Source: CAYYYP01 sp964475985 (lineage in GTDB: Bacteria > Bdellovibrionota > UBA1018 > CAYHWW01). Taken from it: a DNA stretch of 15,897 nucleotides. Both the position numbers and the translations under genes were made by a program. Shown piece after piece: positions 1-6,519 of this stretch (positions are counted from its first letter, which is position 1; every line of letters begins with the position of its first letter). The stretch is from assembly GCA_964475985.1 (NCBI GenBank), contig CAYYYP010000060.1:1-15897 (forward strand), written 5' to 3'. The notes below the pieces were generated by a model, which saw only the letters and a list, made by a program, of their open reading frames with translations, had not been told where the DNA came from and did no database searches.

Positions 1-81
1 GAAGCATGAGGCCATTTGTTCGACATCGTGGCGGTTTGAGGCCACTAGGAACTTCGCGATGGTATTTGGGATTTTGTTCAT
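1..81 (-). CDS. NTF2/SnoaL-like protein, N-terminal fragment
   Basis: Only the first 27 codons are inside the window; the gene continues past the left edge. The translation begins MNKIPNTIAKFLVASNRHD and continues VEQMASCF. The pattern of a short helix followed by Asn-x-His-Asp and a later Cys-Phe is typical of the first helices of small NTF2-like (SnoaL-type) proteins of roughly 110-140 residues, where the reading is usually 'FLxAxNxHDxxxxxxxF'. The ATG is preceded by GAAGG at a good distance (about 7 bases), which supports the start. The fold covers many unrelated functions (isomerases, hydratases, unknown), so no reaction can be assigned. Family call is from pattern memory on a short stretch. 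Confidence 0.6.
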   Translation of the reverse strand, partial: MNKIPNTIAKFLVASNRHDVEQMASCF

Positions 82-117
82 ATTAGCCCTTCTTTAAGTT
101 TGCAGACTGAGGGAATT

Positions 118-146
118 TTGCCGCCTAAACAAGACAGTTTTAAAAT
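118..146 (+). promoter_or_regulatory. possible sigma-70 promoter TTGCCG-N17-TAAAAT
   Basis: TTGCCG at 118-123, a 17-base spacer and TAAAAT at 141-146 form a plausible sigma-70 promoter pointing into the gap-broken gene that follows. The -10 matches consensus at 5 of 6 bases and the -35 at 4 of 6. The -35 overlaps the recurrent TTTTGCCGC motif described among the findings. Confidence 0.35.
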
Positions 147-166
147 GTGAAGCTTTGTAGCTCGCA

Positions 167-404
167 TTCATCGCCCTGGCCGTGGCTAAGGTCATGGCCG
201 CTTATAGCATCGCCTCAATTNNNNNNNNNNNNNNNNNNNNNNNNNGAAAACCGTCTCGAGGTCCTGTGCCATCTGAAATTCAATGCCCATGCGCTTCCCG
301 ATTTAGAGATTCAGCAGTTAAAGTTCGTTCCCTCATCGCATGGTGATATCTGTTTATGTCACCATGCGCCCGCAATAAAAAAAAGTACTGATCGTAAACA
401 TTGA
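167..404 (+). pseudogene. gap-interrupted CDS, probably a small secreted protein
   Basis: Left of the N run the frame beginning at 167 reads FIALAVAKVMAAYSIASI, which looks like the hydrophobic core of a signal peptide. It has a stop codon (158-160) just upstream and no good ATG before 194, so either the start is GTG 182/ATG 194 or there is a sequencing indel near the contig end. A GTG at 147 opens another frame starting with Met-Lys-Leu, which would fit a frameshifted signal peptide. Right of the gap the frame from 246 runs to a TGA at 402-404 and has a natural-looking composition (residues include CHLKFNAHALPDLEIQQLKF) with four Cys and several His residues. The true gap length is unknown, so the frames on both sides cannot be joined. 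The end overlaps the 3' end of the converging HD-domain gene by 46 bases. I do not recognise a family. Confidence 0.3.
221..245. other. assembly gap (25 N)
   Basis: A run of exactly 25 N characters. It is most likely a scaffold join; the number of missing bases may differ from 25. Sequence quality next to it should be treated with care. Confidence 0.95.
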
Positions 405-1057
405 TGAGCGGATATTTTTTTTTCTAAAAGAATGTTGAAAATTGAAATCAAGAGGGGGTCGGTCAGATGCCTTCTGGAATAAGGAAAAAAGTCCGCAACC
501 TGGTGATAGCCTAGCTTTTCGTACCTCAATGCTTGAATGCCCGCGTCGAGTTTATCAAGTTGTTTTACAAGTCGTGATTCGGGGCTTTCGCCAGCTTCGA
601 ATTCCAACCATAACTTCATAAGGTCGTTTGCTAGCGGACCAATGTTCTGAATAATTTGTTCCCAGGCATTTTTCTCGATATCAAATTTCTCTAGAGTTGA
701 GATCTTTGCTTCCGGGGTAAAGTCAGGCGCGACTGCCTCTCCTACGTCATGAATCAGCGCCATTTTTCCCGCGTACTGGCCATTGATCTCCGGGTGAGCG
801 CTGGCGTATGCCAAAGCGGCCTGCCTTACCTTTTGAGAATGCTCTAGAACAGATTCTGCGATTTCGTAAGGAATGCCTCTTTTTATCCATCCGGTGCGTA
901 TTTTACTTCGAAGGCGCGACTCAACTTCTCTCCAGGCCACCGGAACCTCATTATCAATTTCTGAATGTGCAGTGAGCAAATAAGCGCAGAGGACTTCACT
1001 GCCAAAGGCAGCTCTGGAAATTACAAATAAAATGAGGATGACCAAAAGCCGATGCAT
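359..1057 (-). CDS. exported HD-domain phosphohydrolase (YfbR/HDDC2-like)
   Basis: A 232-residue protein if started at the ATG at 1057, which leaves a clean signal peptide (MHRLLVILILFVISRAAFG); an ATG nine codons earlier (1084) is also possible and neither has a good ribosome binding site. An HD domain fills the centre: Glu-His at about residues 72-73, the His-Asp doublet in IHDVGEA at about 103-104, and an Asp in KQLDKLD at about 168, which are the expected metal ligands. The Glu two residues after the HD pair (HDVGEA) and the KxxDKLD segment resemble the YfbR/HDDC2 5'-deoxynucleotidase branch. Members of that branch are cytoplasmic, so a signal peptide is unusual and would place the enzyme in the periplasm. 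The substrate is unknown; nucleotide monophosphates are a guess from the family. The gene converges with the gap-broken gene at 167-404. Confidence 0.75.
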   Translation of the reverse strand: MHRLLVILILFVISRAAFGSEVLCAYLLTAHSEIDNEVPVAWREVESRLRSKIRTGWIKRGIPYEIAESVLEHSQKVRQAALAYASAHPEINGQYAGKMALIHDVGEAVAPDFTPEAKISTLEKFDIEKNAWEQIIQNIGPLANDLMKLWLEFEAGESPESRLVKQLDKLDAGIQALRYEKLGYHQVADFFPYSRRHLTDPLLISIFNILLEKKISAHQCLRSVLFFIAGAW

Positions 1058-1084
1058 CTGCGGTGAGTAACATTGGATGAGCAT

Positions 1085-1340
1085 TGTTCAAGATGTTTTT
1101 GCCTTCTACAGCGTCACATCTTTAAGAACACCTGGTGGGACATTCTGACGTGAACCTAGCATTAATTTGGTACTGCCTTAAATTCCTGTGCTTAAAAATC
1201 AAATTCCCCCTTTCTTTCGGGTTCTGATTTTGGTCGTGACTTTGTTTTTAGGTCCGGTTGGCCTGTTGGTTTGCTTGATTATTAGGGCAGTCAATAAGGA
1301 CTAACCCAGTACTATTTACGGAGACTTGAATTCCGCCAAG
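1085..1340. other. intergenic region with a DUF4281-like remnant
   Basis: This 256-base stretch separates the HD-domain gene from the secreted-protein gene upstream. Apart from the plus-strand 38-codon frame listed separately (1188-1304) it holds no convincing gene. Translating 1085-1187 on the plus strand in three frames gives only short pieces ended by stops. No strong terminator hairpin was seen. Confidence 0.5.
1188..1304 (+). pseudogene. DUF4281 (ABA4-like) C-terminal remnant or tiny membrane ORF
   Basis: A 38-codon frame opening with GTG and closing with TAA. It encodes one hydrophobic segment, RVLILVVTLFLGPVGLLVCL, followed by IIRAVNKD. The TLFLGPVGLLxxLIIRA stretch resembles the last membrane helix of DUF4281/ABA4-like proteins, where I recall a pattern like 'T-f-l-f/l-G-P-x-G-L-L-l-y-l-l-l-R'. 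Full members are about 130-150 residues with four helices, so more than two thirds would be missing. An in-frame TAA lies just before the GTG, there is no ribosome binding site, and upstream frames show nothing matching the rest of the family. It therefore looks like a decayed gene end, though a genuine single-pass small protein is not excluded. The family link is from pattern memory. Confidence 0.45.
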
Positions 1341-2171
1341 CTATAAAAGTTCTACGATGTTACCAGAATAACTAGGATCTTCATCGGCTTCTGAAGGAAG
1401 CGGTACCGCGGTCATGTAACGCATTCTACCTAATTCTCGGAGCTCAATGGTCACGAGATATAGCGCGAACGGCTTAGGTCCTCGGAGCAAGCCTTGGTAA
1501 CGAGTGGATACTCTTCCTAGGCGCTGATTAAACTCAGACCTCGGAATTCCATCCGCAAGGTCAAGTTTTTTTGCAGCCCCTTGGAGAGCTGCCCAGGTTG
1601 CGACCCTTACGGCTTCCTGAAGTATCAGGCCTCGGATCGGTGTAAAAAAGATTTTTGGAAGAGTATAAAATGGAGTGACGAGATGGCGGCCATCGCCGAA
1701 ATGGAAACGGCTAGGATCCGGCTGCGTGATGAGTGCTTCATCAGGAACTGGTATTTCCACTAGAGTCACAAAGCTCACGGCATCAAGTGCCGCAATTCTA
1801 AGGGCAGCATCTTTTTCGGATTGGTTTCGAATCAGCACCCTAACTGCATTATGAAACGGCGCGGTTTGCCATCTATCGGTCCTTAAAAACTGCAAACCGC
1901 TTTTTCTAAGTTCCTCCCTTACCACAGCCTCTGCGCCAATCGGCGAAGTCAGGTTATTGGTGTGAAGAATTACTTCTAAATGTAAAACGGGCGGTTCAGC
2001 GAGGGCTTCATTAACGCCTTCGCCCATTTTTTCCACTAAGGCTAGGGGGCAGGGCAGTGCGATGGGGGTGGCGTCCCGGGGAGCGCCATGAGACGGGATT
2101 TCCAAGACAATACCAGTGACGATCGCCGACACCGTTAGATAAATGAATTTTATTATTAAAGAACGTCTCAT
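1341..2171 (-). CDS. secreted protein of unknown function
   Basis: A 276-residue protein if started at the ATG at 2171, which gives a compact signal peptide with two Arg in front of a hydrophobic core (MRRSLIIKFIYLTVSAIVTG); an ATG twelve codons upstream (2207) would only lengthen the positively charged end. Neither start has a clear ribosome binding site. The mature part starts around HGAPRDATPI and is a mixed alpha/beta sequence with no repeats, no membrane helix and no metal-binding motif I recognise. It has one Cys in the mature region (PCPLALVEKM). A similar PCPL stretch occurs near the mature N-terminus of the ATLF-like peptidase at 7566-8375, but I see no further similarity. It lies downstream of the DUF455 gene on the same strand with a short gap and may be co-transcribed with it. 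Function unknown. Confidence 0.7.
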   Translation of the reverse strand: MRRSLIIKFIYLTVSAIVTGIVLEIPSHGAPRDATPIALPCPLALVEKMGEGVNEALAEPPVLHLEVILHTNNLTSPIGAEAVVREELRKSGLQFLRTDRWQTAPFHNAVRVLIRNQSEKDAALRIAALDAVSFVTLVEIPVPDEALITQPDPSRFHFGDGRHLVTPFYTLPKIFFTPIRGLILQEAVRVATWAALQGAAKKLDLADGIPRSEFNQRLGRVSTRYQGLLRGPKPFALYLVTIELRELGRMRYMTAVPLPSEADEDPSYSGNIVELL

Positions 2172-2222
2172 TAAGTCGTGGATAACACGGACCCAAATAC
2201 TATTCATCCAGCATTTGGCAGG

Positions 2223-2762
2223 TTAGCTTGCCGGAAAAAAACGAAAGGCAGCTTCAATATGAGCCACTTCTTCGGCGGCGATTTTTCGGAAGATGTCTGC
2301 GGTAATGGGATCCTTTTGGGCAAGGTGCTTAGCGATGCGCTCGCCCGCTTGCCGACCCCGTTCTTCGGCTCCGGCCATGAGGTGGCAAAATTCTGCGGCC
2401 GAAGTGCACTTCAGAAAAGAACGTAAAAGGGCGTCATGAACTGGCCTTTCGGCAATATCGATTTCTAATTCGTTCATTCTTTGTAGGAACCATCCGCAAT
2501 GTTTTTTTTCCTCTTCAGCTAGCTTTAACCAACATTCTTTTAATTCAATCGGTGCATCGTTGAAATTTTGCGCTGCCCAATGAAAAGCAAATTCGGCCTG
2601 TCTCTCGGCAAACGCCGCTGCTCGCAACCTATCGCCAATCCCAGAATTACCCGGTGAACCTAATGGTCGGGGAACTAGCCTTTGCTCACCTTCCAAGACA
2701 AATGGACGCCAATCAAATTCGGGGCAGGAGTGAGGTGAACTTGCATCATCGCGTAGGGACAT
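2223..2762 (-). CDS. ferritin-like DUF455 family protein
   Basis: A 179-residue protein predicted to be all helical. It carries ferritin-type metal-binding signatures: LAEEEKKHCGWF in the second helix region, AEERGRQ in the third and AAEEVAHIEAAFRFF near the C-terminus, i.e. two ExxH-type motifs plus additional Glu residues that could hold a di-iron or other di-metal centre. The segment ERPVHDALLRSF and the ending EEVAH...FRFF match the layout I recall for DUF455 proteins, which are usually longer (about 250-280 residues), so this is a compact member. The ATG at 2762 is chosen because AAAAGG precedes it; a TTG 14 codons upstream is less likely. It lies 59 bases downstream of chrA on the same strand and may be co-transcribed. 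Cytoplasmic; the reaction is not known for the family. Confidence 0.75.
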   Translation of the reverse strand: MSLRDDASSPHSCPEFDWRPFVLEGEQRLVPRPLGSPGNSGIGDRLRAAAFAERQAEFAFHWAAQNFNDAPIELKECWLKLAEEEKKHCGWFLQRMNELEIDIAERPVHDALLRSFLKCTSAAEFCHLMAGAEERGRQAGERIAKHLAQKDPITADIFRKIAAEEVAHIEAAFRFFPAS

Positions 2763-2821
2763 TGGTAAAAACCTTTTCTGAGGAGATAATAATCCCGGGC
2801 GCAACGGAATGAAACTCTAGT

Positions 2822-3991
2822 TTAAGTGAACCAGTATTTAATGAGTCCAAGAGCTCCGCCCAACGGCATAAGCCACATTGCATTCATGCGAAGTCGCGCC
2901 AGTAACCCCAAACATACAACCGCGACTCCGAGGTTAAATAAGTCAGTGAATACCGCTTTACTGAACTGCCAGGTTACAACGGCCATCAAGGCAAGCGATG
3001 CCACATTTACGCCATCTAAAAGGGTACGTAGCGTGGGAGATTCCTTGATGCGGGAGAGAAACGGGACGCTTAAGGCCACGAAAAAAAATGCCGGCAGAAA
3101 AATTCCTAAGGTGGCGAGCAGAGCACCTTTGGTTCCGGCTAAAAGGTAACCGATGAAGGTGGCCGTTGTGAAGACCGGGCCTGGAGTGAATTGCCCCACC
3201 ACCACGGCATCCAATAACTGTTTCTGAGTGAGCCAATGGTAACCATCAACAAGATCTGTTTGTAAGAAAGCGAGCAGAACGTAGCCGCTGCCAAAAAGTA
3301 CGGAGCCCGTTTTCAGAAAAAAATAAAATAAAGCGGGCAGGGTAATTGGAGTTGCAGAAAGCGCAGGACCTGCCGCCAGCAAAACCTCGCCGGTCGAAAG
3401 CGCACCGCCGGTTGAAAGGCCAATGAGAAATGTTTTTTTATCTTTAAGGCTATTTTTAGTGGCTAAGGAAAATAAGAAGGCCAGGGCACCACCCAAAAAG
3501 ACGGTATGGATTTCCGGCAAGCCAGCCAGGGCAAAAATCAAAGTCAGTAAACCGATGGCAAAAATTTGCGAATTTTTAATGGCCGCTCGTCCGAGTTTCC
3601 AAAGGGCATGGAGGATGATGGCAAGAATGACAGGTTTCATGCCGTCAAAAAAAACTGCGACATTTGGTAGGTTTCCGTACTTCATATATACGACCGCCGT
3701 AGCGAGGACGAAGAGGACTGCGGGCATAATAAAACAAAAACCTGCCGTAAAAAGGCCAACCCAGCCCGCACGCCTAAATCCGATATGAATGGCAAGTTCC
3801 GTTGAATTCGGGCCGGGAATAAAATTTGTAGCTCCGAGCAGGTCTAGAAAATCTTCCCGACTCATCCATTTCCGACCGGTAACGACTTCGTCTTCCATTA
3901 ATGCAATGTGGGCCGCTGGACCACCAAACCCAATAAGTCCAAGTTTTAAAAACAGGAGTGCCAACTCCTTAAGCCGCGAATCGATTTTCAT
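2822..3991 (-). CDS. chrA: ChrA-family chromate transporter
   Basis: A 389-residue, two-domain (long-chain) CHR family membrane protein, close to the usual 390-400 residues. The N-terminal half opens with the hallmark FGGPAAHIALM (about residues 22-32) and IPGPNSTELAIHIGF (58-72). The C-terminal half repeats the plan with LKTGSVLFGSGYVLLAFLQTDLV (226-248) and QFTPGPVFTTATFIGYLLAG (267-286). About ten hydrophobic helices are spread over both halves. The family exports chromate from the cytoplasm using the membrane potential, but many genomic members have never been shown to confer chromate resistance, so the substrate is a family-level inference. The ATG at 3991 is in phase with the conserved N-terminus. 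Upstream is a weak promoter, TTGACT-N16-CAAAAT on the minus strand, whose -10 overlaps the recurrent GCGGCAAAA motif. No chrB-type regulator is adjacent. Confidence 0.93.
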   Translation of the reverse strand: MKIDSRLKELALLFLKLGLIGFGGPAAHIALMEDEVVTGRKWMSREDFLDLLGATNFIPGPNSTELAIHIGFRRAGWVGLFTAGFCFIMPAVLFVLATAVVYMKYGNLPNVAVFFDGMKPVILAIILHALWKLGRAAIKNSQIFAIGLLTLIFALAGLPEIHTVFLGGALAFLFSLATKNSLKDKKTFLIGLSTGGALSTGEVLLAAGPALSATPITLPALFYFFLKTGSVLFGSGYVLLAFLQTDLVDGYHWLTQKQLLDAVVVGQFTPGPVFTTATFIGYLLAGTKGALLATLGIFLPAFFFVALSVPFLSRIKESPTLRTLLDGVNVASLALMAVVTWQFSKAVFTDLFNLGVAVVCLGLLARLRMNAMWLMPLGGALGLIKYWFT

Positions 3992-4013
3992 CTTTAGTGC
4001 CTACCCTAAAGAA

Positions 4014-4043
4014 TTTTGCCGCAATGGTCGGCTGAGTCAAACC
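4014..4043 (-). promoter_or_regulatory. possible chrA promoter overlapping the GCGGCAAAA motif
   Basis: Read on the minus strand, TTGACT (about 4038-4033) is followed after 16 bases by CAAAAT (about 4016-4011, inside GCGGCAAAATTC). The match is modest (5/6 and 4/6). The same 16 bases on the plus strand, TTTTGCCGCAATGGTC at 4014-4029, recur with a one-base deletion at 6505-6519, so a regulator-binding site overlapping the promoter is possible. Confidence 0.3.
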
Positions 4044-4097
4044 CATTCCGTTGAAGAGTATGATGATTTAAATTAAATTCTGGTCTACATAGTGACC

Positions 4098-5270
4098 ATG
4101 AAATTTTCACAGTGGTTTTCAAGCTGCCTTTCCTTGTTTGCCTTTCACATGGTTTTAACTCTTCCTAACGTAAATGCCGAGCCACCTAGTTTTGTGAGGG
4201 CTGAGTCAGAGCCGGCCTACGTTGGGACACCTGGCGCCCGAATCCTGTCGCTTCACTTTACGGATGAAATGAAATTATTAGTCGCGATCTATCGGCCAAA
4301 ACATTCGAGCGGCAAACCACCCATCGGGATCATTGGCGGTTATGGTTCAGATGTCTCCTTTTTGCACTATTTTGCTACCCAGCTGAATGAACAAGGCTTC
4401 CCTGTGTTTTTAGTGCAGCCACCAGGGCACGGTAGGCTTCGAATGGCATCGGATCTTCCTTCCGGAGAAGACGGTTATCACAACACCATAGAAGGAATGG
4501 CGGCCCTCTATATGGATGGCCTAGGCGAGGCGATGTACCATTTTTTTAATCAGAAAGTGGTGCTGCTAGGTTATTCCCGTGGTGGATATCAAGTTCGCGC
4601 ATTTCTGACGGGGTTAAGGTACGACGGCGAACGAAGGGGAGAGGCCGTGCTAGTTTACCGTCCAGAGCAGTTAGAAATCGCCAAGCAGCACTACCTCGCC
4701 TTTGGATCCCTTTTCTCACCCTTATCCCCTGACCCAAGGCTTACGGATCTCATCAGGGTAGCCAGTGAAATTGAAAGTTCCTTTGATAGTCCACTTTCCT
4801 GGTTGCGTGATTTGAATCCGTTCATTGGGGTTCCGCGTTTACGGCGCCTGGCAGAATCCGCTTCCTTCGTTATGGGAGATTACAACGCCATGGACTCCGC
4901 TGGTTTTCGCCACGCTATGTACAACCTCACCTTACGCCCGCCATCGGAACGGGCAAGCGCAGAGATGTTAGGATTGGGGGACTTAAATGGAAGTGCCCTT
5001 GGTTGGCGAACCCTCGGCGTTGATCCAAATGGTAAGTCGTATTTAGCCATTCGCGCATTCGGTAAAGCTCAGACGGAATCTGAGTTTCCTTATTTTATTA
5101 TCGCCGCATCCGGAGACGGAAATCCTCGCGCCGTCGAGCGCGAAGCTAAATTTGCTTGTGCGTTGGGAACCTGTGAAGTGGAAGGTAACCATGGCGATGC
5201 CGTATTTAGAAAAAATGCGGTGATCAGTGCCGGTAATTTCCTCGGCCGCATTTGCGCACAACTATTATAA
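4098..5270 (+). CDS. exported alpha/beta-hydrolase
   Basis: A 390-residue protein with a Sec signal peptide (MKFSQWFSSCLSLFAFHM followed by VLTLPNVNAE). The alpha/beta-hydrolase core shows a strand-loop GIIGGYGSD at about residues 78-86 (possible oxyanion region), the motif VQPPGHGRLR at 106-115, and the nucleophile elbow VVLLGYSRGGYQVRAF with Ser near residue 160. IIAASGDGN (Asp near 340) and EGNHGD (His near 365) can complete the Ser-Asp-His triad in the right order. The protein would act in the periplasm or outside the cell as an esterase, lipase or peptidase; the substrate is not predictable. The ATG at 4098 is preferred over a GTG two codons earlier. There is no Shine-Dalgarno sequence; a weak promoter (TTGAAG at 4051, TAAATT at 4074) would leave only about 12 leader bases. 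It is divergent from chrA. Confidence 0.82.
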   Translation: MKFSQWFSSCLSLFAFHMVLTLPNVNAEPPSFVRAESEPAYVGTPGARILSLHFTDEMKLLVAIYRPKHSSGKPPIGIIGGYGSDVSFLHYFATQLNEQGFPVFLVQPPGHGRLRMASDLPSGEDGYHNTIEGMAALYMDGLGEAMYHFFNQKVVLLGYSRGGYQVRAFLTGLRYDGERRGEAVLVYRPEQLEIAKQHYLAFGSLFSPLSPDPRLTDLIRVASEIESSFDSPLSWLRDLNPFIGVPRLRRLAESASFVMGDYNAMDSAGFRHAMYNLTLRPPSERASAEMLGLGDLNGSALGWRTLGVDPNGKSYLAIRAFGKAQTESEFPYFIIAASGDGNPRAVEREAKFACALGTCEVEGNHGDAVFRKNAVISAGNFLGRICAQLL

Positions 5271-5287
5271 ACGATAAAAGTTTATAA
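5265..5287. repeat. 8-bp inverted repeat across two converging stops
   Basis: TTATAAAC (5265-5272), a 7-base loop and GTTTATAA (5280-5287) form a perfect inverted repeat that covers the stop codons of the hydrolase gene and of the converging lipoprotein gene. It could make an AT-rich hairpin in both transcripts, but there is no GC core or T tract, so action as an intrinsic terminator is doubtful. Confidence 0.4.
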
Positions 5288-6463
5288 GCCTGGGGTTTGG
5301 GCGGTTGAGAACTCATGCCCAAACATACGTTCAAACTGCGAAATCAGGAGGTCCCATGATGGCATGCCGAGATTTCGTTTCGTACGAAACCTGGGGTGTT
5401 GTGCATGGTCCGTGTCGGTGCGTGATGCAAAGTCTTCGACGACGATGGCCGGTCCATCACCTTCTAAACGGGCCAAAAATTCATTGATGTTCATGCGCAA
5501 GTTCATTTCTTGCGAAGTCATTTGATCATAGGGAATATCTAAAAGTGGAGGTACTCGGGTACCGGCCTGGAACTTTCGGAAGACCAGTCGCACAGCGTTG
5601 CGGTCAAAAAGGCCACGAATAACCGGGTGGGGGAAGCGCTCAGCAAGAATCTGAAATAGGTTCGTAGTCTGAATGTATTCTGATGAGCCATGATGTCGAA
5701 TCAAGGCACTCGATTCAGCTTCATCCTTCGCGTGGGCTTCAATCTTGATGCCGCCATACATATTTTTACTATAATGCACCACAAAGGTGCCTGGGCTACC
5801 AGGAGTGGGTTCCGTAACGGGAAGGCCAGCTCTTTTTAAAATGGCTACCGAGTAATCAAGATTCTCTTGGTTTCCGTGAAACGTATTGGCCTTATCATTG
5901 AGGATGGATACCGGAGAGCCAGGCTTTCCGTTGAGCATCAAACATTCACCGGCGCCTACGAACTCGCCTTCAGTTCCACCGATGTTACGATAAAAGTTCG
6001 CTAAGGCTCGGTGGGTCGCCAGGTGAAGGCCGTCGGGATTCGCTTCTCGGTTCGGCGTACGATGACTCCAAATGATTCGGTTTTCCCGATCAATGAGAAA
6101 CACGTAATTACCATCAGGCAAGGCATTCAACTGATTTGGATCGGTAATGAATTCGCCGGCCGCATAAAGTTCTTGGGGTCTTGTTTTAATATCAGGAGTA
6201 CGTCCTATAATGGGCGGCAAGGCATGGGATTCTAATGGAGGCGGTGCAGGCGGAAGTCCTATCCGCCCGCTCGCGAGGTTATTGCTGAGTGAGGTTAACG
6301 CCCGTTCGGCGTCACAATGTTCTTTATCCCCAGCAGTGGCGGGAGGACTGCATGATGCAGCCAAGGCCATAAATGCCAGAAAAGTTAGACTCAGTATTTT
6401 GAACTTTACCAAAAAATTTCTCAGAAAAGGGCCTTTCCTTAAGCACTTTATCGGTCCAATCAT
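5282..6463 (-). CDS. lipoprotein with a polymorphic-toxin-like module
   Basis: A 393-residue protein. A long N-terminus with several basic residues leads to a hydrophobic core ending in LAASC, a plausible lipobox with Cys38, so it is probably lipid-anchored. A proline-rich linker (PPAPPPLES) follows. Residues about 118-215 read NYVFLIDRENRI, then LHLATHRALANF, then FVGAGECLMLNGK, then SILNDKANTFHGNQENL and YSVAILKRAG. The order 'V-I-D...I', a His-rich helix, 'AGE...G', 'I-s-x-k/S-G/N-x-Y/F-H/x' and a closing helix resembles a domain I recall near the C-terminus of secreted polymorphic-toxin-type proteins (the 'AGE ... SGHY' module). This link is by eye and uncertain. The C-terminal 180 residues are unrecognised. 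It is the last gene of a three-gene minus-strand cluster, 55 bases after its neighbour. No Shine-Dalgarno sequence precedes the ATG. Confidence 0.6.
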   Translation of the reverse strand: MIGPIKCLRKGPFLRNFLVKFKILSLTFLAFMALAASCSPPATAGDKEHCDAERALTSLSNNLASGRIGLPPAPPPLESHALPPIIGRTPDIKTRPQELYAAGEFITDPNQLNALPDGNYVFLIDRENRIIWSHRTPNREANPDGLHLATHRALANFYRNIGGTEGEFVGAGECLMLNGKPGSPVSILNDKANTFHGNQENLDYSVAILKRAGLPVTEPTPGSPGTFVVHYSKNMYGGIKIEAHAKDEAESSALIRHHGSSEYIQTTNLFQILAERFPHPVIRGLFDRNAVRLVFRKFQAGTRVPPLLDIPYDQMTSQEMNLRMNINEFLARLEGDGPAIVVEDFASRTDTDHAQHPRFRTKRNLGMPSWDLLISQFERMFGHEFSTAQTPGL

Positions 6464-6484
6464 GAAGAGCTAGAGGGAGGTAAA

Positions 6485-6519
6485 TTTTGCCGTTATACTA
6501 AACCTTTTGCCGCATGGTC
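6485..6519. promoter_or_regulatory. two copies of the TTTTGCCG motif
   Basis: TTTTGCCG at 6485-6492 and TTTTGCCGCATGGTC at 6505-6519 lie in the 55-base space between the lipoprotein gene and the secreted-protein gene before it; the second copy touches that gene's stop codon. On the minus strand TATAAC lies between the copies and could serve as a -10 for the lipoprotein gene. The longer copy matches 4014-4029 except for one base. Confidence 0.35.

Noticed and set aside
1581..1763. Plus-strand open frame inside the minus-strand secreted-protein gene
   Set aside because: It lies wholly within a longer gene on the other strand and has no signal, ribosome binding site or recognisable motif.
2763..2804. 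Upstream TTG start for the DUF455 gene
   Set aside because: The ATG at 2762 has AAAAGG in front; the TTG extension has no ribosome binding site.
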